A stretch of 62,590 bases of DNA from Natranaerobius trueperi (GTDB lineage: Bacteria; Bacillota; Natranaerobiia; Natranaerobiales; Natranaerobiaceae). The position numbers and the translations under genes are program-made. Below are positions 9,385 to 17,500 of the stretch, in pieces (position 1 is the first letter of the stretch; every line of letters starts with the position of its first letter). The stretch is from positions 1 to 62,590 of the forward strand of contig NZ_NIQC01000014.1 of the NCBI RefSeq assembly GCF_002216005.1, written 5' to 3'. A model generated the notes under the pieces. That model saw only the letters and a list, made by a program, of their open reading frames with translations. It did not search any database and had not been told where the DNA came from.

Positions 9385-9476
9385 GGAGAGATGGCCGAGT
9401 CTGGCTGAAGGCGCTCGACTCGAAATCGAGTAGGCAGTTATCTGCCTCGTGAGTTCAAATCTCACTCTCTCCGCCA
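9385..9476 (+). tRNA. tRNA-Ser (anticodon CGA)
   Basis: 92 nt with encoded CCA. Acceptor GGAGAGA/TCTCTCC. The anticodon arm is CTCGA-CTCGAAA-TCGAG (anticodon 9421-9423), with a long variable arm. It reads UCG. It starts 17 bp after the tadA stop. Confidence 0.97.
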
Positions 9477-9500
9477 TTATTAGGGGGTAACTTAAAACAT

Positions 9501-9595
9501 GGAGAGATGGCCGAGTCCGGCTGAAGGCGCTCGCCTGGAAAGCGAGTAGACGGGCAAACCCCGTCTCGAGGGTTCGAATCCCTCTCTCTCCGCCA
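9501..9595 (+). tRNA. tRNA-Ser (anticodon GGA)
   Basis: 95 nt with encoded CCA. The anticodon arm is CTCGC-CTGGAAA-GCGAG (anticodon 9537-9539), with a long variable arm. It reads UCC and UCU. With the three others it completes a set covering all six serine codons. Confidence 0.97.
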
Positions 9596-9619
9596 TTTTA
9601 AAAAACTAAATGATGGTAT

Positions 9620-9647
9620 TTGAAATAAATTTTCAGTATGTTATAAT
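9620..9647 (+). promoter_or_regulatory. Sigma-A promoter of the SRP RNA
   Basis: TTGAAA (9620-9625), 16-bp spacer, TATAAT (9642-9647), 9 bp before the SRP RNA 5' end. Confidence 0.75.
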
Positions 9648-9656
9648 GAAAACACT

Positions 9657-9927
9657 GGCCGTGCTAGACGGGGAGGTAGCGGTGCCCTGAACCTGCAATC
9701 CGCTATAGCAGGGTTGAATTCTCGGGCTGAGGCTCTGTTCGGTCAGAGTCTGGCCTGGATAAGTGGTGTTGAAGGCCGGGTCCTATGCGACGCAGACCCA
9801 TGAATTCCGTCAGGTCCGGAAGGAAGCAGCGGTAAGTGGGCTTCTTGCGGGTGCCATGGGGTCACCTGGCCGGAGCTAACTGTTCGGGTAACGTCTGACC
9901 GAAAGAGTCGATGCCGAGTGCACGGCC
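9657..9927 (+). ncRNA. ffs: Large signal recognition particle RNA (scRNA, 4.5S/6S-like)
   Basis: Bacillus-type SRP RNA of about 271 nt with the Alu domain. The ends pair as GGCCGTGC with GCACGGCC. The Alu-domain text GGGGAGGTAGCGGTGCCCTG is near the 5' end. The Ffh-binding helix 8 reads TCAGGTCCGGAAGGAAGCAGC, with its internal loops and GGAA tetraloop. It scaffolds Ffh for co-translational targeting of membrane proteins. Its place between the tRNA cluster and dnaX is the same as in B. subtilis. Confidence 0.96.
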
Positions 9928-9946
9928 TTTATATTTAGATAACTAT

Positions 9947-9974
9947 AATAACCCATTCAAGGGTTATTTTTTTT
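9947..9974 (+). terminator. Intrinsic terminator after SRP RNA
   Basis: AATAACCC (9947-9954), loop ATTCAA, GGGTTATT (9961-9968), then T6. Confidence 0.88.
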
Positions 9975-10064
9975 ACCAAATAACTATAGATACCTTAAAT
10001 TCAATTAACTTTATGATATAATGAATTATATAATTTTGTTCTAACTAAGGAGATTGAGAGGGAT

Positions 10065-11774
10065 ATGGGATATCAAGCATTATATCGAGAATGGAGACCA
10101 AAGTCTTTTGATGATTTAGTAGGTCAAGAACATATAGTAACTACTCTCAAAAATGCTGTTAACTTGGATCGTATAGCTCATGCTTACCTATTTTCAGGTC
10201 CTAGAGGAACTGGGAAAACTAGTGTAGCAAAGGTATTTGCTAAATCCTTGAATTGTGAATATGGACCTACAGATAAACCATGTGGCGAATGTACTCGGTG
10301 CAATGAGCATGACAAAGGTCAATTTATGGATTTAATGGAGATTGATGCAGCGTCAAATAGGGGTATAGATGAAATTAGAGAATTACGCGATAATGTTGCC
10401 TATCCTCCTTCTGAGGGTAGATATAAAGTTTATATTGTAGATGAAGTGCATATGTTAACCACAGAAGCTTTTAATGCCCTTTTAAAAACTCTAGAAGAAC
10501 CACCTCGAAATGTAATATTTGTTTTAGCAACTACTGAGCCACATAAACTCCCTATGACAGTCCTATCAAGATGTCAAAGGTTTGATTTTAATAGAATTTC
10601 TATCTCTGATATTGAAAATAGGCTTAGTGAAGTTGTTGAAAATAAAGAAATGGATGCTACACAAGAAAGCTTATTTATAATTGCAAAAAAATCCGATGGC
10701 GGCATGCGAGATGCGCTTAGTTTACTAGATCAATGTTTATCTTTTGTTAAGCCAGGTGAAACTTTGAAACAAGATCATGTACTTGAAGTCACTGGATCAG
10801 TTTCAGAAGAAATTTATAAAGAATTAATGTCTGCAGTGCAAAACGCAGATTTAAATAATATACTGAAAATAACCCAGAAAATCTCTGATGATGGAAAAGA
10901 TTGGGGGCAGTTTCTTAATGATCTGATTCTATATATGAGAGACCTATTACTGGTTACGATTGATAATGCAACTGATCATCTGTTATTAGGATCTAGACAA
11001 ACTTTAGAGAGTTTAGCAAATGAGTTTGAAAAATATGAGGTACTTTCTATGATTGATTTTTTATCAGAAAAACAAAATGAACTAAAATGGTCTCAAAATC
11101 ATCGATTAGTGGTAGAAATGTCTCTGTATCGTCTAGTTAAAAGAGAAGGTATCTATCAGAAATTAGAAGATAGAATAAGTCATTTAGAAAAACTTCTTCA
11201 AGAAGGAAAATATACTAATATTCAAAAACCAAAAGAAATAGTTCGTAGTAAACACCAAGACAATAACTCTGAAAAAGAAATTGAATCTTATAGAGATCAA
11301 AATACTTACCAAGATCAGAATAATGATGTGAGTACTAAAAAAAATGCTCTTTCTAATGAAAAAGAGGAAACTGAAGAAGGTAGTCAAAAAGATGAAAAAA
11401 AATTAAGTTTTGAGCAAATAGAAAAACATTGGGATGAAATATTAGCTAAACTAAAAAAGAAAAAAATAACTGCTCATGCTTTTATTGTTGAGGGAAATCC
11501 TATTAAAGTTGAAGAAAATATATTATATTTAGGTTTTAATAAAACTCACAGATTGCATAAAGAGCGGGTGGAACAAAAGGAAAGATCTGTTTTACAGGAA
11601 GTTCTGGCTGAGTTTTTTGGTGATATTAAAGTTAAGTGCTTAATAATTGAAGAAAGTGAAGCTAATGTTCCATCTGCTTCAAAAAAAAAATCTAATAAAC
11701 AGCAAAATGACCTAATAGGGATAGCTGAAAGTGAGTTTGGTCCTGAAAAGGTCGAAGTACGTAAAAATATCTAG
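10065..11774 (+). CDS. dnaX: DNA polymerase III subunit gamma/tau
   Basis: Clamp-loader ATPase of 569 residues. It has Walker A GPRGTGKTS, a four-Cys zinc module (CEYGPTDKPCGECTRC), Walker B VDEVHM, sensor 1 ATTEPHK and a sensor 2 region up to about residue 370. A highly charged linker (about 375-450) follows, then a C-terminal tau-like domain. ATG 10065 follows AAGGAG. It heads dnaX-ybaB-recR, with 11 bp to ybaB. The linker contains an in-phase A AAA AAA heptamer (11396-11402). A -1 shift there would stop at TGA 11411-11413, giving a protein of about 449 residues that could serve as gamma (see findings). Confidence 0.97.
   Translation: MGYQALYREWRPKSFDDLVGQEHIVTTLKNAVNLDRIAHAYLFSGPRGTGKTSVAKVFAKSLNCEYGPTDKPCGECTRCNEHDKGQFMDLMEIDAASNRGIDEIRELRDNVAYPPSEGRYKVYIVDEVHMLTTEAFNALLKTLEEPPRNVIFVLATTEPHKLPMTVLSRCQRFDFNRISISDIENRLSEVVENKEMDATQESLFIIAKKSDGGMRDALSLLDQCLSFVKPGETLKQDHVLEVTGSVSEEIYKELMSAVQNADLNNILKITQKISDDGKDWGQFLNDLILYMRDLLLVTIDNATDHLLLGSRQTLESLANEFEKYEVLSMIDFLSEKQNELKWSQNHRLVVEMSLYRLVKREGIYQKLEDRISHLEKLLQEGKYTNIQKPKEIVRSKHQDNNSEKEIESYRDQNTYQDQNNDVSTKKNALSNEKEETEEGSQKDEKKLSFEQIEKHWDEILAKLKKKKITAHAFIVEGNPIKVEENILYLGFNKTHRLHKERVEQKERSVLQEVLAEFFGDIKVKCLIIEESEANVPSASKKKSNKQQNDLIGIAESEFGPEKVEVRKNI
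11396..11413 (+). promoter_or_regulatory. Candidate -1 frameshift/slippage site in dnaX
   Basis: Slippery heptamer A AAA AAA in the correct codon phase (11396-11402, inside an A8 run). A -1 shift reads ATT AAG TTT TGA and stops at 11411-11413. A purine-rich Shine-Dalgarno-like AGAAGG lies 15 nt upstream (11375-11380). The arrangement is seen in the sequence; that it is used is inference by analogy with other dnaX genes. Confidence 0.45.
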
Positions 11775-11785
11775 GAGGGATTTAA

Positions 11786-12103
11786 ATGGGTGGCAAAATG
11801 CAAAAAATGATGAAACAAGTACAAAAAATGCAAACACAAATGTCTAAAGTCCAGGAAGAACTAAAAGATAAGACTATGGAAGGAACTGCAGGGGGAGGAG
11901 CAGTAAAAGCTACTGTAAATGGTCATAAAGAAGTTGTCGACATATCCATTGACCCAGATGTAATAGACCCTGATGACAATGAGATGTTAGAAGACTTAAT
12001 TATGGCTGCTGTAAATGATTCACTTAAAAATGTTGATGAAATGGTTAATAGTGAAATGAAGAAAGTTACCGGGGGAATGGATCTCCCACCGGGGATGTTC
12101 TAA
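11786..12103 (+). CDS. ybaB: YbaB/EbfC nucleoid-associated protein
   Basis: Small DNA-binding protein of 105 residues of the YbaB/EbfC family (YaaK in B. subtilis), which usually sits between dnaX and recR. The Met/Gln/Lys-rich N-terminal helix (MQKMMKQVQKMQTQMSKVQ) and the MEGTAGGGAVKATVNGHKEV core are family hallmarks. It forms a dimer that binds DNA; its cellular role is still loosely defined. ATG 11786 follows AGGAGGG. Its stop codon abuts the recR ATG, so the two are probably translationally coupled. Confidence 0.95.
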   Translation: MGGKMQKMMKQVQKMQTQMSKVQEELKDKTMEGTAGGGAVKATVNGHKEVVDISIDPDVIDPDDNEMLEDLIMAAVNDSLKNVDEMVNSEMKKVTGGMDLPPGMF

Positions 12104-12703
12104 ATGTCTAGTTATCCCAAACCAATTAATCAATTAATTGAATCACTTAGCTATCTACCTGGAATTGGACCAAAAACAGCTGAAAGGTTAGCATTTTATA
12201 TTATAACAATGTCTGGTAACAAAGTAGATCATCTCATAACAGCACTACAAAATGCTAAAAACAAAGTATTTAACTGTAGTGTTTGTAATAACTTAACTGA
12301 TAGAGATCCTTGTTTGATCTGTCAAGATGAGAGAAGAGAATCTGGATTGATTTGTGTTGTGCAAGACCCTAAAGATGTAATCGCTATAGAAAAGGTAAGA
12401 GATTTTCAAGGAAGATATCATGTTTTACAGGGAGTAATTTCTCCTATGGAAGGTATAGGACCTGATGATTTAAATATGAAAGAACTGTTAGAGAGAATAA
12501 ATTCAGAAAACATAAAAGAAATTTTAATTGCTACTGACCCAACAGTTGAAGGTGAAGCAACAGCTATGTATTTAACTAAACTAGTTAAACCAATGGGTGT
12601 AAAAGTTACTCGTCTAGCCTACGGTCTTCCAATGGGCGGAGATCTCGAGTATGCTGATGAAATGACTTTACAGCAAGCTTTTGAAGGTAGAAAAGAAATG
12701 TGA
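12104..12703 (+). CDS. recR: Recombination mediator protein RecR
   Basis: RecFOR-pathway protein of 199 residues that forms a ring on DNA and helps load RecA at gaps. The helix-hairpin-helix (LSYLPGIGPKTAERLAFYI), the four-Cys zinc motif (CSVCNNLTDRDPCLIC) and the Toprim domain (LICVVQDPKDVIAIEK, then ATDPTVEGEATA) appear in order. The start follows the ybaB stop with no gap. A terminator follows at 12729. Confidence 0.97.
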   Translation: MSSYPKPINQLIESLSYLPGIGPKTAERLAFYIITMSGNKVDHLITALQNAKNKVFNCSVCNNLTDRDPCLICQDERRESGLICVVQDPKDVIAIEKVRDFQGRYHVLQGVISPMEGIGPDDLNMKELLERINSENIKEILIATDPTVEGEATAMYLTKLVKPMGVKVTRLAYGLPMGGDLEYADEMTLQQAFEGRKEM

Positions 12704-12728
12704 TTAGACAAAGTATGGTCATTTAATA

Positions 12729-12757
12729 AGTAGTCCTTTTTAGGGCTACTTTTTTTA
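12729..12757 (+). terminator. Intrinsic terminator after recR
   Basis: AGTAGTCC (12729-12736) pairs with GGGCTACT (12743-12750) with one G-U pair, followed by T7. Confidence 0.85.
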
Positions 12758-12905
12758 TACTTTGAAAAGTTTAGCTACGACTGAATTCATATAACTTCGT
12801 ATTTTTTGAATAGCTTTCATTTAGAGAAATGGAGACCCTCTAGTCTATGGATAAAATTGTAAAAAAAGGGAACCCTAATTGTTAAAATATTAGGGGGTGG
12901 ACATA

Positions 12906-13271
12906 GTGTTGAATATGCATATTTCTGAGATAATCGATAAAGTTAAACTAATTAAGAAAAAACTAGTGTTATACATAATGAAAGTTTATCGATATTTGGA
13001 TTTTGAGGATGGGACAAAAGAACTAAATCCTGAAGAAAAGTTGCTTTTAGAGCTTCAAAAGACTAAAAAAGAAATAAAAGATGCTGAAAACTACTTTAAT
13101 AATGTTACTGATCCTAGACTTATAGAACACGCAGCATACTTAAGAAAAGCCAATGAAAAGAAGTTTAGATATTTGTTGGAATTAGCCAAAAGATATGGCC
13201 TGCGTAGTTATGTTAATGAAAATTATAAGCATAACTTGTCTAATGAGTATATAAATATTAATAAAGAATGA
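12906..13271 (+). CDS. yaaL: YaaL-family protein (DUF2508)
   Basis: Protein of about 121 residues with the DUF2508/YaaL core in its C-terminal half: LLELQKTKKEIKDAENYFNN and then a VTDPRLIEHAAY-like helix. It is mostly helical and charged, with no catalytic signature and no membrane segment. The function is unknown. In spore formers it sits upstream of bofA, as here (32-bp gap). The start is uncertain. GTG 12906 is well placed after AGGGGGTG (12892-12899); GTG 12897 and ATG 12915 are alternatives. Confidence 0.78.
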   Translation: MLNMHISEIIDKVKLIKKKLVLYIMKVYRYLDFEDGTKELNPEEKLLLELQKTKKEIKDAENYFNNVTDPRLIEHAAYLRKANEKKFRYLLELAKRYGLRSYVNENYKHNLSNEYININKE

Positions 13272-13303
13272 TTGTTATTTAGTGGGTAAGGGGGCGAGGA
13301 GTC

Positions 13304-13573
13304 ATGGGTGAACTTAATTTTTGGTTTTCTATGATTTTTGGTATTGTATTATTGTACTTACTGACAAAGATCATGATCAAGCCTGCTAGGATTTGCTTTA
13401 TATTACTAGGGAAAGCTTTTATAGGTGCTCTAATTCTTTTAGCACTTAATACAATGGTAAATTTCTTTTTTGACTTTCAAATAGCTATTAATTTTATAAC
13501 AGCTCTAACAGTGGGTTTTTTAGGACTGCCTGGAATTATCATGATAACTGCTGTTATGGTACTCTTGATTTAA
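13304..13573 (+). CDS. bofA: Pro-sigma-K processing inhibitor BofA
   Basis: Small membrane protein of 89 residues with two or three hydrophobic segments and the family pattern LLGKAFIGALILLALN followed by TVGFLGLPGIIMI. In Bacillus, BofA holds the SpoIVFB protease inactive in the outer forespore membrane until the forespore signals. ATG 13304 follows GAGGAG. It is paired with yaaL as in other spore formers. Confidence 0.9.
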   Translation: MGELNFWFSMIFGIVLLYLLTKIMIKPARICFILLGKAFIGALILLALNTMVNFFFDFQIAINFITALTVGFLGLPGIIMITAVMVLLI

Positions 13574-13577
13574 CTTA

Positions 13578-13606
13578 TTGCTTAATAATAAAAATTCTGT
13601 TATACT
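13578..13606 (+). promoter_or_regulatory. Candidate promoter of the nifJ transcript
   Basis: TTGCTT (13578-13583), 17 bp, TATACT (13601-13606), just after bofA. It would start a leader of about 300 nt before nifJ. A second, weaker possibility (TTGAAA 13839-13844, TATAGC 13862-13867) lies closer to the gene. Confidence 0.5.
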
Positions 13607-13612
13607 CACAAT

Positions 13613-13913
13613 AAGAAAGGTTGTTGTATTATAAAGTCCGTCAAAACAGCATAGTTTCAACTTGTTATAATACCACTTAATAATTGTTATGTAACAGCGT
13701 GATGACCTACCACCTTTGAGTACAAGCCTTTTCTAAACATAACGTCCTTATAAATAGTTGTAAAAATCTGTATTAATAGACCCATTTAAGTATCTTATAA
13801 AGATGGGTCTATCGATAATTTAACAAATAATAAAAATATTGAAACATTTTCAGGCGTGGTTTATAGCAGTTTTCTACTTTTTTTAGTTAAAATATTACAA
13901 GGGAGTGAGTGAG
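13613..13913 (+). promoter_or_regulatory. Long structured 5' leader of nifJ
   Basis: About 300 bases with no credible ORF. Two inverted repeats are visible: GTATTATAA (about 13626-13634) with TTATAATAC (about 13664-13672), and ATAGACCCAT (13776-13785) with ATGGGTCTAT (13803-13812). The second is not followed by a T-run, so it is not a simple terminator. No known riboswitch signature was recognised. Confidence 0.4.
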
Positions 13914-16900
13914 TTGACTAATGATAAGCAAATGAAAACAATGGATGGGAATACCGCTGCCGCCTATGTCTCTTATGCTTTAACTGATGTAGCTGCTATT
14001 TATCCCATTACACCTTCATCCGATATGGCAGAACGAGTTGATGAATGGAGTGCATATGGTAAGAAAAACATTTTTGATCAAGAAGTACTTGTTACAGAAA
14101 TGCAATCTGAGGCGGGTGCCGCAGGCGCAGTACACGGATCTTTAGCTGCTGGTGCGTTAACCACAACTTACACTGCGTCTCAAGGTTTATTGTTAATGGT
14201 ACCTAATATGTACAAGATTGCAGGTGAACTGTTACCAGGGGTGTTTCATGTAAGTGCTAGAGCTTTATCTGCTCATGCACTATCTATTTTTGGTGACCAT
14301 CAAGATGTTATGGCAGCACGACAAACAGGATTTGCTTTCCTTGCTTCTGGAAGTGTTCAGGAAGTTATGGATCTTGGAGGAATAGCTCACTTAGCCTCTA
14401 TTAAATCTAGAGTTCCGTTTGTCCACTTTTTTGATGGATTTAGAACTTCTCATGAAGTTCAAAAGATTGAGGTACTAGATTACGATGTGTTGAAAGAGCT
14501 AGTAGATGAAGATGCTATCCAAGAGTTTAGAGAACGTGCATTAAACCCAGAAACACCTGTACTTAGAGGATCAGCTCAAAACCCTGATATTTACTTCCAA
14601 GCAAGAGAATCTGTTAATCCTTTTTACGAGCAGGTTCCAGATATCGTTGCTGATTATATGAAAGAAATTAGTAAAATTACGGGAAGAGATTATAAACCAT
14701 TTAATTACTATGGTGACCCTGATGCAAAAAGAATTATAGTAGCTATGGGCTCTGTAACTGAAGCACTTGAAGAAACTGTTGATTACTTGAATTCTCAAGG
14801 TGAAAAAGTTGGAATAATTAAAGTACGCTTATATAGACCGTTCTCTGAAAAGTACTTCTTAGATGTACTTCCAGATTCAGTTGAGCGTATTGCTGTACTA
14901 GACAGGACTAAAGAACCTGGTGCTGTAGGGGAACCACTATATGAAGATGTTCGAACGTTATTCCAAGGTAAGGAAAACTCTCCAATGATAATTGGGGGAC
15001 GCTATGGTTTAGGTTCGAAGGATGTTAATCCATCCCACCTAAAAGCTGTATTTGATAATTTAAAAGCAGATGTTCCTAAAAATAGATTTACTGTTGGTAT
15101 TGAAGACGATGTAACTAATACTAGCCTCCCTATAAAAAATGAAATTGATACTAGTGATGAAAGCATTACAAGATGTAAATTTTGGGGTTTTGGTTCTGAT
15201 GGGACTGTTGGTGCAAATAAAGAAGCTATTAAAATTATTGGTGATAATACTAATATGTATGCCCAAGGTTATTTTTCCTATGATTCTAAAAAATCTGGTG
15301 GGGTAACTGTTTCACACTTACGTTTTGGTAACAATCCAATTCGCTCCACATACTTAATTGATAAGTCTGACTATGTTGCATGTCATAAACCATCTTATGT
15401 ATATCAGTTTGATTTACTTGAGGGTCTTAAACCTGGAGGTACATTCTTATTAAACTGTAGCTGGTCTATCAACGAATTAGATGATAAATTACCAACGAAT
15501 ATTAAAAAATACATTGCTGAAAATGATATTAATTTCTATATCATAAATGCTGTTGATATAGCATCTAAGATTGGTTTAGGTGGACGAATAAATATGATTA
15601 CTCAAGCAGCATTTTTTAAGCTATCAGAGGTTATTCCATATGAAGATGCTGTAAAGTATATGAAAGATGCTATACAAAAGGCATATGGTAAAAAAGGTGA
15701 AAAAGTAGTTAAAATGAACTGGGAAGCTGTAGATAAAGCTACAGAAGCTCTTCAAAAAGTTGAAATACCAGACCATTGGGCTAATTTAGAAAAAGAAGAA
15801 GTTGCTGCAACTTCAGAGGAACTGCCTGAATTTGTTGAAAGAGTTGCAAATCCAATGCACAATCATGAAGGTGACAAACTTCCGGTAAGTGCCTTTAAAA
15901 GTAGAGAAGATGGTACTTTTCCACAGGGGACTGCCGCTTATGAGAAACGAGCTATTGCCTTTGATGTACCAGAATGGAAAATAGATAATTGTATTCAGTG
16001 TAACCAATGTTCACTTGTTTGTCCTCATGCAGCTATTAGACCGTTCTTATTAGATGAAAGTGAAGTTGAAAAAGCTCCGCAAGGATTTGAAACTAAAAAA
16101 GCATTAGGGAAGGATCTATCAGGTCTACAATATCGAATTCAGGTAAGTCCGTTGGATTGTGCGGGCTGTGGAAATTGTGCTGATATTTGTCCTGCAAAAG
16201 AACCGGCATTAGAAATGAAACCAATTGGAGAACAAATTGATAAAGAAGCAGATAACTGGAATTATGCAGTTAATGAAGTGTCAATAAAAGATGATAAAAT
16301 GAGTGTGACTAACCTTAAAGGAAGTCAATTTGCTCAACCATTACTTGAATTCTCAGGAGCGTGTGCTGGTTGTGGTGAAACACCGTATGCTAAACTTATT
16401 ACTCAGCTATTCGGAGATCGAATGTTAATTGCGAATGCAACCGGTTGTTCTTCCATCTGGGGAGGATCAGCACCTAGTACACCTTATTGTAAAAATAAAG
16501 ATGGTAAAGGTCCAGCATGGGCAAGTTCATTATTTGAAGATAACGCAGAATTTGGTTATGGAATGCTCTTAGCTAATAAAAAGATAAGAGAAAAATTAGC
16601 TCAATTAATGAAGAAAGCTTTAGAAGAAAATATTTCACAAGAATTAAAAGAAGCTTTCAAAGAATGGTTAGATAACAAAGAAGATGGCGAAGGCTCTAAA
16701 AAAGCTACGAAAAAGATGCTGCCTTTACTAGAATCTGAAGATAATTTAATTGTAAATGAAATTGCAAAACGAAGAAAGTTTCTTGTTAAACAGTCACAAT
16801 GGGTTTTTGGTGGCGACGGTTGGGCTTATGATATTGGCTATGCTGGTCTAGATCATGTACTTGCTAGTGGAGAAGATATTAATATGTTTGTGTTTGATAC

Positions 16901-17447
16901 AGAAGTTTATTCAAATACAGGTGGGCAGTCTTCAAAATCTACGCCAATGGCAGCTATAGCTAAATTTGCAGCTGCAGGTAAAGGTACTAAGAAAAAAGAT
17001 TTAGGATTAATGCAAGCAACTTATGGTAATGTATATGTAGCTCAAGTAGCTCTAGGAGCGAATATGAATCAAACATTGAAAGCAATAGAAGAGGCAGAAG
17101 CACATCCCGGACCTTCACTAATAATTGCTTATGCTCCTTGTATAAATCATGGAATAAAAGATGGAATGGGAGCAGCTATGAATGAAATGAAAAAGGCAGT
17201 GGACTCTGGATACTGGAATTTATGGAGATATAACCCAGCACAAAAAGAAGAAGGTAAAAATCCATTCATTCTTGATTCAAAAAAACCAACCAAATCTTTT
17301 CAAGACTTTTTACTAGGAGAAGTACGTTATGCAGCACTTGCTAAAGAATTCCCAGAAATAGCGGAGGATTTATTTAATAAACTAGAGAAAGATGCTAAAG
17401 AAAAACGTAAAACATATGAAAAAATGGCGGAAGATAATTTGTTTTAA
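13914..17447 (+). CDS. nifJ: Pyruvate:ferredoxin (flavodoxin) oxidoreductase
   Basis: Single-chain PFOR of about 1177 residues. It decarboxylates pyruvate to acetyl-CoA and passes electrons to ferredoxin, which is central to anaerobic fermentation. In order: the alpha-like domain (YPITPSSDMAERVDEW, TASQGLLLM), the gamma-like domain with VGANKEAIKIIG, a two-cluster ferredoxin domain (CIQCNQCSLVCPHA and CAGCGNCADICPAKEP), and the TPP domain with CAGCGET, NATGCSSIWGG, GGDGWAYDIGY and EVYSNTGGQSS. TTG 13914 is spaced 8 nt from GGGAG; GTG 13905 overlaps that site and is less likely. It is monocistronic, with a long leader and a strong terminator. Confidence 0.97.
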   Translation: MTNDKQMKTMDGNTAAAYVSYALTDVAAIYPITPSSDMAERVDEWSAYGKKNIFDQEVLVTEMQSEAGAAGAVHGSLAAGALTTTYTASQGLLLMVPNMYKIAGELLPGVFHVSARALSAHALSIFGDHQDVMAARQTGFAFLASGSVQEVMDLGGIAHLASIKSRVPFVHFFDGFRTSHEVQKIEVLDYDVLKELVDEDAIQEFRERALNPETPVLRGSAQNPDIYFQARESVNPFYEQVPDIVADYMKEISKITGRDYKPFNYYGDPDAKRIIVAMGSVTEALEETVDYLNSQGEKVGIIKVRLYRPFSEKYFLDVLPDSVERIAVLDRTKEPGAVGEPLYEDVRTLFQGKENSPMIIGGRYGLGSKDVNPSHLKAVFDNLKADVPKNRFTVGIEDDVTNTSLPIKNEIDTSDESITRCKFWGFGSDGTVGANKEAIKIIGDNTNMYAQGYFSYDSKKSGGVTVSHLRFGNNPIRSTYLIDKSDYVACHKPSYVYQFDLLEGLKPGGTFLLNCSWSINELDDKLPTNIKKYIAENDINFYIINAVDIASKIGLGGRINMITQAAFFKLSEVIPYEDAVKYMKDAIQKAYGKKGEKVVKMNWEAVDKATEALQKVEIPDHWANLEKEEVAATSEELPEFVERVANPMHNHEGDKLPVSAFKSREDGTFPQGTAAYEKRAIAFDVPEWKIDNCIQCNQCSLVCPHAAIRPFLLDESEVEKAPQGFETKKALGKDLSGLQYRIQVSPLDCAGCGNCADICPAKEPALEMKPIGEQIDKEADNWNYAVNEVSIKDDKMSVTNLKGSQFAQPLLEFSGACAGCGETPYAKLITQLFGDRMLIANATGCSSIWGGSAPSTPYCKNKDGKGPAWASSLFEDNAEFGYGMLLANKKIREKLAQLMKKALEENISQELKEAFKEWLDNKEDGEGSKKATKKMLPLLESEDNLIVNEIAKRRKFLVKQSQWVFGGDGWAYDIGYAGLDHVLASGEDINMFVFDTEVYSNTGGQSSKSTPMAAIAKFAAAGKGTKKKDLGLMQATYGNVYVAQVALGANMNQTLKAIEEAEAHPGPSLIIAYAPCINHGIKDGMGAAMNEMKKAVDSGYWNLWRYNPAQKEEGKNPFILDSKKPTKSFQDFLLGEVRYAALAKEFPEIAEDLFNKLEKDAKEKRKTYEKMAEDNLF

Positions 17448-17470
17448 ATTGTAATTAAAAATTGTAATTA

Positions 17471-17500
17471 AAAAGAGGGTGCTTTAAGCGCCCTCTTTTT
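17471..17500. terminator. Bidirectional terminator between nifJ and the HTH-TPR gene
   Basis: AAAAGAGGGTGC (17471-17482) pairs with GCGCCCTCTTTT (17488-17499) with one G-U pair, flanked by A and T runs for both convergent genes. Just before it AATTGTAATTAAA is repeated in tandem (about 17448-17473). Confidence 0.88.

Noticed and set aside
9280-9477. Minus-strand ORF of 65 codons over the tadA end and tRNA-Ser(CGA)
   Set aside because: Same artefact of antisense tRNA; no ribosome site.
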